21,245 bases of DNA, taken from a virus. Location of the stretch: positions 1 to 21,245 of IMG/VR virus record IMGVR_UViG_3300009788_002525; one strand, 5' to 3'. Under the pieces are notes generated by a model, which had not been told where the DNA came from, ran no database searches, and was given only the letters and a program-made list of their open reading frames with translations. A program made the position numbers and the translations under genes. Of this stretch, positions 1-7,128 are shown piece after piece; position 1 is the stretch's first letter, and each line of letters opens with the position of its first letter.

Positions 1-2
1 AA

Positions 3-1577
3 TTAACTCTTTGTACTGTATGCTATATTTGCCTGTGATACTGAAATATCAGCAGTTCCATCAAAGTTTACTACTGCAATATCCAAAGTGTCACCATCTG
101 CAAGCTCAAAGTCTCTGGTTGCAGAAATCTGAATAACACCTGCATTTACAGAGTGTGGTATTTCAAATGTAGCTAAAAGATTAAGAACCCCATTCTTAAT
201 TAATAATAGTCCAATGTCAGTACTACCACCACCTACCTTTTCAATAAGTCCACTAAATGTAATTGGATAATTTTGTGTCTTTTTGGTGAGATTTGTTATT
301 TGTCCTGCTGTAGTTGCACTTGCTCTTTCAAGATTATCTGCGACAAACTGTGTACCACCGATTATTACAGGAACATCCTGTGTAACTATAGCAACTACGA
401 TTGGTGTTGTGACATTTGTAAATCCAACCTGAGCACTAGACATAGCATCAGATCTAGCACCATTACTAAACGTTATTACTCGTGGATCAGTCTGATCAAG
501 CCCTCCAGATGATGTATCAAAATATTCTGTAAATGTTAGAGATCCTCCACTGTCTCTAATACTGATTTCTGCTGTTGCAGATACATCGCCATTTATTCTA
601 ACTGCAAATTCGTCTGCAGATGATAGATTAGGGAAATAATCTACAAAAACAACTCTGTCTGTAGCAGCTCCTTGAATAGTTACAGCAGGAATCGTACCAA
701 CACCACTAGTTGAGAAAAAAGAACTTGTTGAAATTCTTATAGCACCTGCATTATCAATTACAAGACCAGCAGTGTTTAATGACATTGCCGTATTCTCTAT
801 CAAAACATTATCCAGACTAGATATTATTCCATTATCTGCGAAATTGTTTATGGCTCCAGTAAATGCAAAAGATGTGAATGCAAATTCTGACTGTGCAACC
901 CAACTCAGATCAAACCCTTTTAGTGTTCCAGGAAATCCTGTAAAATCAAAGTATATTACACTATCACTTTGAAAAGAGACTATTCCTGTATCAAAGTCTC
1001 CAGTATCAGTAGCTGTGAATACTACTGTAATATCAAAGGTGTTTGTAGTAACATTAGATACCTGAAATCTGGTACCATTGTATGTAGTTTCAGTTGCTAC
1101 ATTAAATATATTTACAAAATTATTATTAACTAAACCGTGATTCAAACTAAATACTGTAGTTTTCACACCAGGGTCTGCAGCTGAATCTGCAAATGCAGTA
1201 ATAGCACCAGCTAAATTTAGTGATTGAAAGAGAGTAGAACCAGGAGTAAGGATAATACTGGCAATATTAATTGATGGAAAATCAGTAGAGATTTTACATT
1301 GTAATCCTGCCTCAAGAAGTATTGGAGTAGTTATAGTAATTGGTTCCAGGAATTTGTAGTGTATTCGATTATCTAATCTAATAAAACCACCAACAGGAGC
1401 AGGTAGATCATTTTGGCTAGATACATTCACTACAGATAATCCTTGCAAGAATGACTGTACATCACTAAATGGTACATCTTGATTTTTTATTGATTGACTT
1501 GGAGTTCTACGCATAAAAGTATCGCTTAGCTCCAAGTCATTTATTTTTGGTTTATCAGACCAAGGAATTGTACTCAT
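3..1577 (-). CDS. Fibre-like / receptor-binding virion protein (putative)
   Basis: A 524-residue protein, complete at both ends, whose ATG overlaps the stop of the upstream LamG-module gene by the ATGA arrangement, so the two are translated as a pair. No signal peptide or membrane segment is visible. The sequence is rich in Thr, Ser, Asn, Ile and Val and looks almost wholly beta. Residues about 140-195 carry an HGL...TYNGT...VSNVTTNTFDI pattern that I associate with small beta modules in viral fibres and baseplate proteins. The middle (about 200-370) reads like a beta-helix shaft, and the last 120 residues could form a compact head. Position in the structural block and composition suggest a fibre or spike contacting the host; this is inference, and the family was not identified. 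Confidence 0.55.
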   Translation of the reverse strand: MSTIPWSDKPKINDLELSDTFMRRTPSQSIKNQDVPFSDVQSFLQGLSVVNVSSQNDLPAPVGGFIRLDNRIHYKFLEPITITTPILLEAGLQCKISTDFPSINIASIILTPGSTLFQSLNLAGAITAFADSAADPGVKTTVFSLNHGLVNNNFVNIFNVATETTYNGTRFQVSNVTTNTFDITVVFTATDTGDFDTGIVSFQSDSVIYFDFTGFPGTLKGFDLSWVAQSEFAFTSFAFTGAINNFADNGIISSLDNVLIENTAMSLNTAGLVIDNAGAIRISTSSFFSTSGVGTIPAVTIQGAATDRVVFVDYFPNLSSADEFAVRINGDVSATAEISIRDSGGSLTFTEYFDTSSGGLDQTDPRVITFSNGARSDAMSSAQVGFTNVTTPIVVAIVTQDVPVIIGGTQFVADNLERASATTAGQITNLTKKTQNYPITFSGLIEKVGGGSTDIGLLLIKNGVLNLLATFEIPHSVNAGVIQISATRDFELADGDTLDIAVVNFDGTADISVSQANIAYSTKS

Positions 1578-3766
1578 GATTCATACCCCATAATATCACC
1601 TGTTGGAACAGCTTGTAGTATTGCTGTAGAATAAAATGCATCAATATTATTTTGATTGTTAAAAGTAGTTGTAATAAAATCAGGAGTTGGTACTATAGTT
1701 GATATAGTCGGTTGATCTATTATTCCATCCCAAAATAGAGTGCCAGTAGTACCACCTCTATTTGCAATATTAAGTTCTACACTAGCAGCTATAGAATCAA
1801 CTACTGTATCGTTTTCTATATTTGTGGTATCTTCAACACCATCAATAAAGAATCTCACTCCAGAAGCATCACCTGAACCATCATATGTAAAAAATACATT
1901 ATGCAGTACACCTAATGAGAGCTGTTGAGTTCCACGTACTAATATTAATCCAAGAGAAATATCTCTCAAGACAACAAATAATTTACGATCATTTCCTGAA
2001 TTACTAAGTCTCAAGGTCCATCCTCGGAATAACCCAGAAGGTTCATTTTTTCCTATCATATCCATTATTGAATCAGTATCAGATTGTATCCATAATGATA
2101 CTGCAAATGCTCCTGTACCTGGTTCTAATAAAGAACTGGTAGAGCCTATAATCTCTTCATCTACTCCGTTAAAATCTAGAGCGTCACCAATTTTACCTAC
2201 TGCTATATTTGTCGCATCCATATTTTGTGGTGTTGCGTCTAAATTATTTGGGCCAGAATCAATAGTGCTTGATGCACCAAAAACACCCTGATTTAGGTGA
2301 TATACAGCATTATAATCACTCCATACTGCAGCAGGGTTTTGTTCATCTACAGCTCCTAGATTATCAAAGTATATGTTAATAATATCACCATCACTGACTG
2401 TTGGTTTTTTAAACCAAGCGATTAATAATCCAGTTACAGTATCAAATTTCTCTATTTCATATTCTAGTTGTATATTGTCTGATCCTGCAAATCTTAGTTG
2501 TGCTTCTGTTTGTCCAATCAATTCAGTAAATACACGATTAATTAGTAATGGAAAATCATTCTGCGTTGATGGAACTTGTCCACCATTAATTGTTGTCTGT
2601 AGTCTTTGTAGAAATTGTGCATCAAACCAATCTTCTGGTTCATATGTCATAATATCACCTGTTGGAACTGATTCTACAGTACCTGTTGAATAAAATGTAC
2701 TATTATCATTTTGATTATTAAATTCAGTTTCTATATAATCAGCAGAACGTGCAATAGATGATACATGTACTTCATCAATATCTCCATCCAGCTTTAAAGT
2801 ACCATCTTCTCGTTCTCCAATTTGTAATTGTATTGGGTCTGTAAGGATTAGACCAGTTTTAGCTACAGTATTTTCAAGGACTCCATTAAGATATACTTTC
2901 ATATTTACACCATCGTATGTTGCTACTATGTGATCGTTTTGTACTACAGGGATCGTATTAATACTATCAAGAACGACAAAACCTCCAACATCAGTTTCAA
3001 GTCCAAATCTTACTAGAGGACGTGAACCTCCACTATCAGTTAAATGTATAGAGTAAGGTCTAACTCCTGAAATATCTTCTTTTCCAAATACATAAGCATC
3101 AGGTGCAGCAGTTTCTACCCAACCAGAAAGTGTTATTTGATTAGTAATGTTTAATGATGGACTATCTGTTACAGTCAAGAGACTACTAACAGCATCAAAG
3201 TTTCTTGAATTTCCTATCTTTCCATTCGGCTCATCAAAAGTACCAAAATCAGTAGCATTATTACTATTTATTGTTGAATCTAAAAGAGCAGGAGTCATGT
3301 GTAATACCATTTCATAATCATCATCCCAAACTGCAGCAGGATTTTGTTCATCTACAGCTCCTAGATTATCAAAGTATATGTTAATAATATCACCATCACT
3401 GACTGTTGGTTTTTTTACCCATGCGATTAATTCGCCAGTTGAATTGTTAAATCTCTCAATCTCATATTCTAATTGTATATCATCTGATCCTGCAAATCTT
3501 AGTTGTGCTTCTGCTGCTCCTATCAAGTCAGGATATGTGTCATTGATTGATAATGGAAAATTACTTTGTGTGGTGGGTACTTGTCCACCATTAATTGTTA
3601 GTGGTATTCTTTGTAGAAATTGTGCATCTAGCCAATCTGCTGGCTCATATGCCATCAGATCAAATATTGGAACAACGCCTCCTTCTATTGCAATCCCTTG
3701 AGGTGGATAATTTGAATTTGTAATTAATGAGAGTTTCATACGTTGAGGAAGATATGCAAGAACCAT
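1574..3766 (-). CDS. Virion adhesin with two DUF2341/LamG-like modules
   Basis: A 730-residue protein built from two tandem modules. Each begins with a YEPxDWxDAQFLQR segment (residues about 39 and 374), continues into a DUF2341-like beta domain containing FAGSDxIQLEYEIE, and is followed by a LamG/concanavalin-like domain of about 180 residues (for example ATYDGVNMKVYLNGVLE in module 1). LamG-like folds bind glycans or proteins, so a role in host surface recognition is likely. The start is supported by AGGAG seven nt upstream. Module spacing is 335 residues. The protein ends with VPTGDIMGYES, the same linker that opens module 2, so it stops just where a third module would begin. An 85 bp stretch is nearly identical between the modules. 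It overlaps the fibre-like gene downstream and the 18-codon ORF upstream. Confidence 0.75.
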   Translation of the reverse strand: MVLAYLPQRMKLSLITNSNYPPQGIAIEGGVVPIFDLMAYEPADWLDAQFLQRIPLTINGGQVPTTQSNFPLSINDTYPDLIGAAEAQLRFAGSDDIQLEYEIERFNNSTGELIAWVKKPTVSDGDIINIYFDNLGAVDEQNPAAVWDDDYEMVLHMTPALLDSTINSNNATDFGTFDEPNGKIGNSRNFDAVSSLLTVTDSPSLNITNQITLSGWVETAAPDAYVFGKEDISGVRPYSIHLTDSGGSRPLVRFGLETDVGGFVVLDSINTIPVVQNDHIVATYDGVNMKVYLNGVLENTVAKTGLILTDPIQLQIGEREDGTLKLDGDIDEVHVSSIARSADYIETEFNNQNDNSTFYSTGTVESVPTGDIMTYEPEDWFDAQFLQRLQTTINGGQVPSTQNDFPLLINRVFTELIGQTEAQLRFAGSDNIQLEYEIEKFDTVTGLLIAWFKKPTVSDGDIINIYFDNLGAVDEQNPAAVWSDYNAVYHLNQGVFGASSTIDSGPNNLDATPQNMDATNIAVGKIGDALDFNGVDEEIIGSTSSLLEPGTGAFAVSLWIQSDTDSIMDMIGKNEPSGLFRGWTLRLSNSGNDRKLFVVLRDISLGLILVRGTQQLSLGVLHNVFFTYDGSGDASGVRFFIDGVEDTTNIENDTVVDSIAASVELNIANRGGTTGTLFWDGIIDQPTISTIVPTPDFITTTFNNQNNIDAFYSTAILQAVPTGDIMGYES
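1589..1609. repeat. 21 bp direct repeat at the end of the adhesin gene
   Basis: Identical to 2648-2668 and in frame, 1059 bp apart. It encodes the inter-module linker VPTGDIM, here followed after three codons by the stop. It marks the point where another module could be joined or has been lost. Confidence 0.8.
2326..2410. repeat. 85 bp intragenic direct repeat, copy in module 2
   Basis: This segment matches 3331-3415 with a single difference (G at 2336, A at 3341). It lies in the second DUF2341-like module, 1005 bp (335 codons) from its partner. The flanking module sequence is clearly more diverged, which points to recent duplication or gene conversion of this block. Confidence 0.9.
3331..3415. 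repeat. 85 bp intragenic direct repeat, copy in module 1
   Basis: Partner of 2326-2410, in the same orientation and reading frame. Both encode the same SDGDIINIYFDNLG core of the DUF2341-like domain. Confidence 0.9.
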
Positions 3767-3822
3767 TATTTTCTCCTAAAGATTTTTCGAATTTTTTTAA
3801 TAAATCGTTTAAACCGGCTCAT
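3766..3822 (-). CDS. 18-residue cationic amphipathic micro-ORF
   Basis: This ORF encodes MSRFKRFIKKIRKIFRRK. Ten of 18 residues are Lys or Arg, and Phe/Ile recur every three to four positions, so a helix would have one basic and one hydrophobic face. Support for translation is good for such a short ORF. An AGGAG lies about eight nt upstream, inside the end of the preceding gene, and the TAA overlaps the next ATG as TAATG. The ribosome binding site of the large adhesin gene (AGGAGAAAAT) lies inside this ORF, so it may serve only as a coupling leader. A membrane-active or DNA-binding peptide is possible but unproven. Confidence 0.5.
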   Translation of the reverse strand: MSRFKRFIKKIRKIFRRK

Positions 3823-3824
3823 AA

Positions 3825-4202
3825 TTAAGCTCCTATCTGAATCTGTTGTATTTGCAAATCATTTACTTTAGTAATTTCTACACTGGAACTAAAGTTAATT
3901 AAATCACCTGGCTTTACACCAATATCAAATCTATAATATCCATCATCTTTTAGTACAAATAAATTATCTCCATTAACTTTAAGAGGAAAACCTAAAAGAT
4001 CTGCTGCACCTTTTTTAGTAGCAGTGAGGACATAATCAGCTCCTGTTGTAAATGACCACCATATCCTCAATAAACCAGAGTCACCACCTAGCATATCAGA
4101 AGTAATTGTAAGATCACTTGCTAAAATTTGTGTGTTTAATGCAATTGGTGTACCAGCAGGTGTAGAGACTTGTTCATATGCAGAACTCTTCAGACCACCC
4201 AT
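3825..4202 (-). CDS. Small virion-like beta protein, unknown
   Basis: A 125-residue protein I do not recognise. It has no cysteines or membrane segments and alternates short hydrophobic beta stretches (LLRIWWSFTTGADYVLTATKK, YYRFDIGVKPGDLINFSSSVEI), as in a small beta-sandwich head or tail accessory protein. It starts its own transcription unit: an AAAATGCATATA box lies 24 bp before the ATG. The adhesin and fibre-like genes follow in the same unit. A virion function is inferred from this context and from the shared structural-gene promoter element. A decoration, collar or fibre-attachment protein would all fit. Confidence 0.55.
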   Translation of the reverse strand: MGGLKSSAYEQVSTPAGTPIALNTQILASDLTITSDMLGGDSGLLRIWWSFTTGADYVLTATKKGAADLLGFPLKVNGDNLFVLKDDGYYRFDIGVKPGDLINFSSSVEITKVNDLQIQQIQIGA

Positions 4203-4225
4203 GATATAATACGCAAATTAGAAAA

Positions 4226-4237
4226 TATATGCATTTT
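4226..4237 (-). promoter_or_regulatory. Late-type promoter box AAAATGCATATA
   Basis: The minus-strand element lies 24 bp from the A of the ATG at 4202, the spacing expected of an archaeal TATA box driving a leaderless transcript. The same 12-mer occurs before three other structural genes. Confidence 0.75.
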
Positions 4238-4239
4238 AT

Positions 4240-4251
4240 AAAAAAGAAAAA
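4240..4251 (-). terminator. T-tract after the capsid operon
   Basis: On the minus strand, CTTTTTCTTTTTT follows the stop of the 78-residue gene by a few bases and sits directly before the next promoter box. Archaeal termination commonly uses such U-rich runs without a hairpin. Confidence 0.4.
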
Positions 4252-4256
4252 GTTTG

Positions 4257-4493
4257 CTAATCCGATTTGGATTTAGCGAATTTTGTATCAATCTTTGATT
4301 TTTTCTCAGTTGGTTTTTTAAAAGTGCTTTTCTTGGTTTCTATAGTTCCATTTGTAAAGAATAACTCTGCTTTACCGTCTTGACATGGTTTTCCTATGTA
4401 AAGACCTACTCCATGATCAAGTCTTTTACGACCTTCCTCAATGGAATCAGCTTCTGTTTTTGCCTTACATCTTGAACAAACTAAAGTACCCAT
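4257..4493 (-). CDS. Small zinc-binding protein, last gene of the capsid operon
   Basis: A 78-residue protein with an N-terminal CSRC pair (residues 6-9), a conserved-looking stretch GRKRLDHGVGLYIGKPCQDG with His 27 and Cys 37, and a Lys/Ser-rich basic tail from about residue 53. The two Cys pairs could hold one zinc ion. The start is supported by GGAG six nt upstream. It follows the major capsid gene by nine nt and is probably co-transcribed with it. I do not recognise the family; a small head accessory or nucleic-acid-binding protein is possible. Confidence 0.55.
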   Translation of the reverse strand: MGTLVCSRCKAKTEADSIEEGRKRLDHGVGLYIGKPCQDGKAELFFTNGTIETKKSTFKKPTEKKSKIDTKFAKSKSD

Positions 4494-4502
4494 TTCATTC
4501 TC

Positions 4503-5684
4503 CTATACGTTAAACGCCGTAATTGTGAAAGAGCCTACATCTGCGTGAGCTGCTTTCTTGTCATAACGTATTACCAAATCAGATTCGTATAGTCCTCCAA
4601 CACTCAAATCAAAGTTTTCAATTGTAAGATCTTCACGAAGACCTACTACTTGATTGATGTCTCTCTTTGTAATAAGGACTGTACCTTGTACTATCTGTGG
4701 TGTTTCCCAAACGTTTCTTAATCCTAATGACATTGCAAGACCGGAGTTATTCACTACGTCTGCTGCATCAGTTGGACCTAGAATAAATCTGCTGATAAAT
4801 GCATATTCACCACCTGCTCCTGCGTTCTTTACTGCAAGTGCAGCATCAAGAGGATTGATGAACATTGTGTCAGCTCTATTTCTTTGAGAACCTGGGAACT
4901 CTCCTCTAATCACTTGGATTAAAGCTTCGAGTTCTGAGTTTGATGGGGTTGCACTATCAAGGGATGCTTTTGTAGCTGTATTAGTAGCTGCTGCAACCTG
5001 AGCGGTGATAAGGTCTTCTCCTACCATATAGTAGAATTCATTACCAGCGTTTTTCAGGGATTGCTCCACTGCTAAAAAGTTGTTATCCTTGACATCATTT
5101 CTTTCAACTGCCAATGTGCCTCGATAAGAGTTGTTAGTACCTGAAGTGTCAAGCTCTACAGTTTCCACCTTACCGCCTATTGCTGGGGGTGTTCCTGTAC
5201 CGCCTTCCTTATAGATTTGAATTCCTTTTTGGTCAGTAAGTGATCCACCCACAGTATCAGTGTACTTTGTGATTGGAACGTTGACTTTAGGAGTTGTCAT
5301 GTCTATAACGCGAGAGTATTGTTTCCATGCGGAATATGGCTCTGCGCCTTCCAAAATCTCATCTGCGATTTTCAAAGCAGATAAACTATTTGGGACAGAT
5401 ACTGTCTCTTTGAGAGCGTATCCACCATTTATTGCATTTCCTTGTGCCATTTCTCCGATTCTAATACCATACCTATCTTTCCATAGTGAAGGCAAGTAGG
5501 GATTTGGTATTTCATTTTCAAAGGAATGATCACCTTTGGCGAAAAATACTTCTAATGGTGTTTCTCTAATTGGCTGCCAAACATCAGTACCGCGTGCATG
5601 TGCGTGAGTTTGTAGTGCTTCTTTGATATGTGCGAATTCCGGCATTGCCAGAATTGATTGTCTATTTGTCTTTGATTTAGACAT
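4503..5684 (-). CDS. Major capsid protein, HK97-like fold
   Basis: A 393-residue protein in the usual size range for HK97-type capsid proteins and in the expected place after scaffold and decoration candidates. Visible hallmarks are an N-terminal helix-rich arm (residues 1-50), a central region with a long helix containing EFYYMVGEDLITAQVAA, the FINPLDAALAVKNAG segment, and a C-terminal GLREDLTIENFDLSVGGLYESD...RYDKKAAHADVGSF stretch typical of the P-domain end of these proteins. There is no obvious protease-cleaved delta domain inside it, in keeping with a separate scaffold gene. It is transcribed with the decoration-like gene two nt upstream and is probably the main virion component. Confidence 0.85.
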   Translation of the reverse strand: MSKSKTNRQSILAMPEFAHIKEALQTHAHARGTDVWQPIRETPLEVFFAKGDHSFENEIPNPYLPSLWKDRYGIRIGEMAQGNAINGGYALKETVSVPNSLSALKIADEILEGAEPYSAWKQYSRVIDMTTPKVNVPITKYTDTVGGSLTDQKGIQIYKEGGTGTPPAIGGKVETVELDTSGTNNSYRGTLAVERNDVKDNNFLAVEQSLKNAGNEFYYMVGEDLITAQVAAATNTATKASLDSATPSNSELEALIQVIRGEFPGSQRNRADTMFINPLDAALAVKNAGAGGEYAFISRFILGPTDAADVVNNSGLAMSLGLRNVWETPQIVQGTVLITKRDINQVVGLREDLTIENFDLSVGGLYESDLVIRYDKKAAHADVGSFTITAFNV

Positions 5685-5686
5685 GA

Positions 5687-6190
5687 CTATAATATTCCTG
5701 CCCTTTGGACGTCGACTGCAATCATATCTATATCTCCTGCACCTACATCATTTAGTGCAAATGCAAGGATTACATCACCAGTACCTGCTAATTCTAACAC
5801 TCCTGCAGTTGCAGATTGTGTTAGAGGACTGCCTATAACTACAACACCTACACCATCACCAGAAACTCTGGCTGGGCATCTGCCTTGTGTTACTACTACT
5901 ATACCTTGTAATGCACCAGTTGTTGCACGAGTTGAATCGTCGGTACTTGCAGAACCATCGCCATAAATTCCATCAGCATCACCACTTACTGCAATTCCAT
6001 ATACTAAACCACTTCCTTGAGAAGATATTTGCTCTACTCTAGGGAGGATTTCTGCAGAATTGATTGTAGTAGTTACTGCTATGACTGAACCCATGTCGAT
6101 TGCTCCATTGGCTACTTGATTGATAACAGAACTAGACTTGTGGTCTATTGGACCTCTATGAAGTCCTACGAATCTGTTAGTATTTGCCAT
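5687..6190 (-). CDS. Capsid decoration-like protein
   Basis: A 167-residue, Gly/Ala/Val-rich beta protein, directly upstream of the major capsid gene. Its layout (a short N-terminal arm, VNQVANGAIDMGSVIAV, then GLVYGIAVSGDADGIYG, then a C-terminal GDVILAFALNDVGAGDIDMIAV) resembles the DUF2190/head-decoration proteins that phages place next to the capsid gene. Such proteins bind the outside of the capsid lattice and stabilise it. The family assignment is by pattern and position only. The gene opens the capsid transcription unit, with a late-type box 26 bp before the ATG and a half-site resembling the early operator between box and start. Confidence 0.65.
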   Translation of the reverse strand: MANTNRFVGLHRGPIDHKSSSVINQVANGAIDMGSVIAVTTTINSAEILPRVEQISSQGSGLVYGIAVSGDADGIYGDGSASTDDSTRATTGALQGIVVVTQGRCPARVSGDGVGVVVIGSPLTQSATAGVLELAGTGDVILAFALNDVGAGDIDMIAVDVQRAGIL

Positions 6191-6198
6191 TTGATTTG

Positions 6199-6207
6199 TG
6201 TAGCAAA
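6199..6207. promoter_or_regulatory. Possible operator half-site in the capsid promoter
   Basis: TGTAGCAAA matches nine of the ten bases of the inverted-repeat arm TGTAGCAAAA that brackets the TATA box of the small ribbon-helix-helix gene at 19857. It lies between the late promoter box and the start codon of the decoration gene, where a bound protein would block transcription. Confidence 0.3.
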
Positions 6208-6215
6208 TATCTGAT

Positions 6216-6227
6216 TATATGCATTTT
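6216..6227 (-). promoter_or_regulatory. Late-type promoter box AAAATGCATATA
   Basis: Located 26 bp upstream of the ATG at 6190, it drives the decoration and major capsid genes. It is identical in all 12 positions to the boxes at 4226, 7117 and 10260. Confidence 0.75.
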
Positions 6228-6238
6228 ATATGTAAAAT

Positions 6239-6249
6239 AAAAGAAAAAA
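6239..6249 (-). terminator. T-tract after the scaffold-like gene
   Basis: The minus strand reads TTTTTTCTTTT eight nt downstream of the stop at 6257 and just upstream of the next promoter box. It has no hairpin, so it is a plausible archaeal U-tract terminator only. Confidence 0.35.
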
Positions 6250-6256
6250 TTGTCAA

Positions 6257-7093
6257 TTAACTTGACATTAGATTGTTAGCTTGTCGGATCTCATTTCTTG
6301 TTTGGTTTAGATCATAACCTTTGTTTTGAGTTCGTGAAGATACAAGTTCCTCTATTGAAGTTGGAATCTGTGTAGTTGTTTCTCTAATTTTTGTTGGTGC
6401 GTTTTTTTTCATTCCCTCCAAGTCAAGTGTGAATGTACCGGCTCTTGCTTCAGTCTCTCTTATTTTTTGTGAGAGTTTTCTGATTGCAGCATCCTGTTTT
6501 TGAGAATGTTTGAGCAATGGTATTACAACTGCTTCGTGATACTTTTGAATTGTATAACGAGTTTGTTTCATTTGGTTTGCTGTATCCATTGGTGGGATAG
6601 TTGGCATTTTTGCGCCCATCGTCTTTGCAATGTCTGGATGTAAACCATTCATATCTTCTGAAAGATTATTTGGAAATGGTGCATCTGTTTCTGACATTTG
6701 ATTCTCAGTGTCTGGGGCATTAGTCATATCTTCATCACCATCTTTGGTTCCCTCCATTGGAAGACCTGTGTTAGATGTTGACTGCTCAGAGCCTTCTCCA
6801 CGACCACCAGGATTGTGATTAGCGAGTTCTTCTTCTTTTACAAACTTGTCGCCTTTTACTTTAAGACCTGGAGATTCTGCTGGGGTTGGCTGTTCATCTT
6901 TATCAAGATATTGGATTGCCTCATTTAGCATTGATATTCCATATTCATAGCTTGCTGGATTTGGATTCATCCTTTGTAAGATACTTGCTTCTACAAGTTT
7001 TCTTACAGGTCCATTTGCACCAAGCTCTCTAAGAATAGGATCTGCATCAGCTAGAGTTTTTGCTTCACGAAGTCTATTAATTAGACTGTTCAT
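6257..7093 (-). CDS. Putative capsid scaffolding protein
   Basis: A 278-residue, charged, low-complexity protein. Residues 1-70 are helical (NRLREAKTLADADPILRELG), about 75-165 are acidic and probably disordered (Glu, Asp, Pro, Asn, Gly-rich), and about 180-225 form a predicted coiled coil (YHEAVVIPLLKHSQKQDAAIRKLSQKIRE). A helical, dimerising protein between the portal-side genes and the capsid gene is the usual form of a scaffold. It has its own late-type promoter box and a leaderless ATG. No protease motif is visible here. The function is inferred from position and composition. Confidence 0.55.
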   Translation of the reverse strand: MNSLINRLREAKTLADADPILRELGANGPVRKLVEASILQRMNPNPASYEYGISMLNEAIQYLDKDEQPTPAESPGLKVKGDKFVKEEELANHNPGGRGEGSEQSTSNTGLPMEGTKDGDEDMTNAPDTENQMSETDAPFPNNLSEDMNGLHPDIAKTMGAKMPTIPPMDTANQMKQTRYTIQKYHEAVVIPLLKHSQKQDAAIRKLSQKIRETEARAGTFTLDLEGMKKNAPTKIRETTTQIPTSIEELVSSRTQNKGYDLNQTRNEIRQANNLMSS

Positions 7094-7116
7094 AATTTTT
7101 AGAGAGAGGATTTAGT

Positions 7117-7128
7117 TATATGCATTTT
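7117..7128 (-). promoter_or_regulatory. Late-type promoter box AAAATGCATATA
   Basis: The box abuts the stop codon of the gene at 7129 and is 24 bp upstream of the ATG at 7093. Confidence 0.75.

Noticed and set aside
3378-3701. 107-codon plus-strand ORF, and a similar 106-codon one at 2373
   Set aside because: Both are antisense images of the repeated DUF2341-like modules; their likeness to each other only mirrors the duplicated minus-strand coding sequence.
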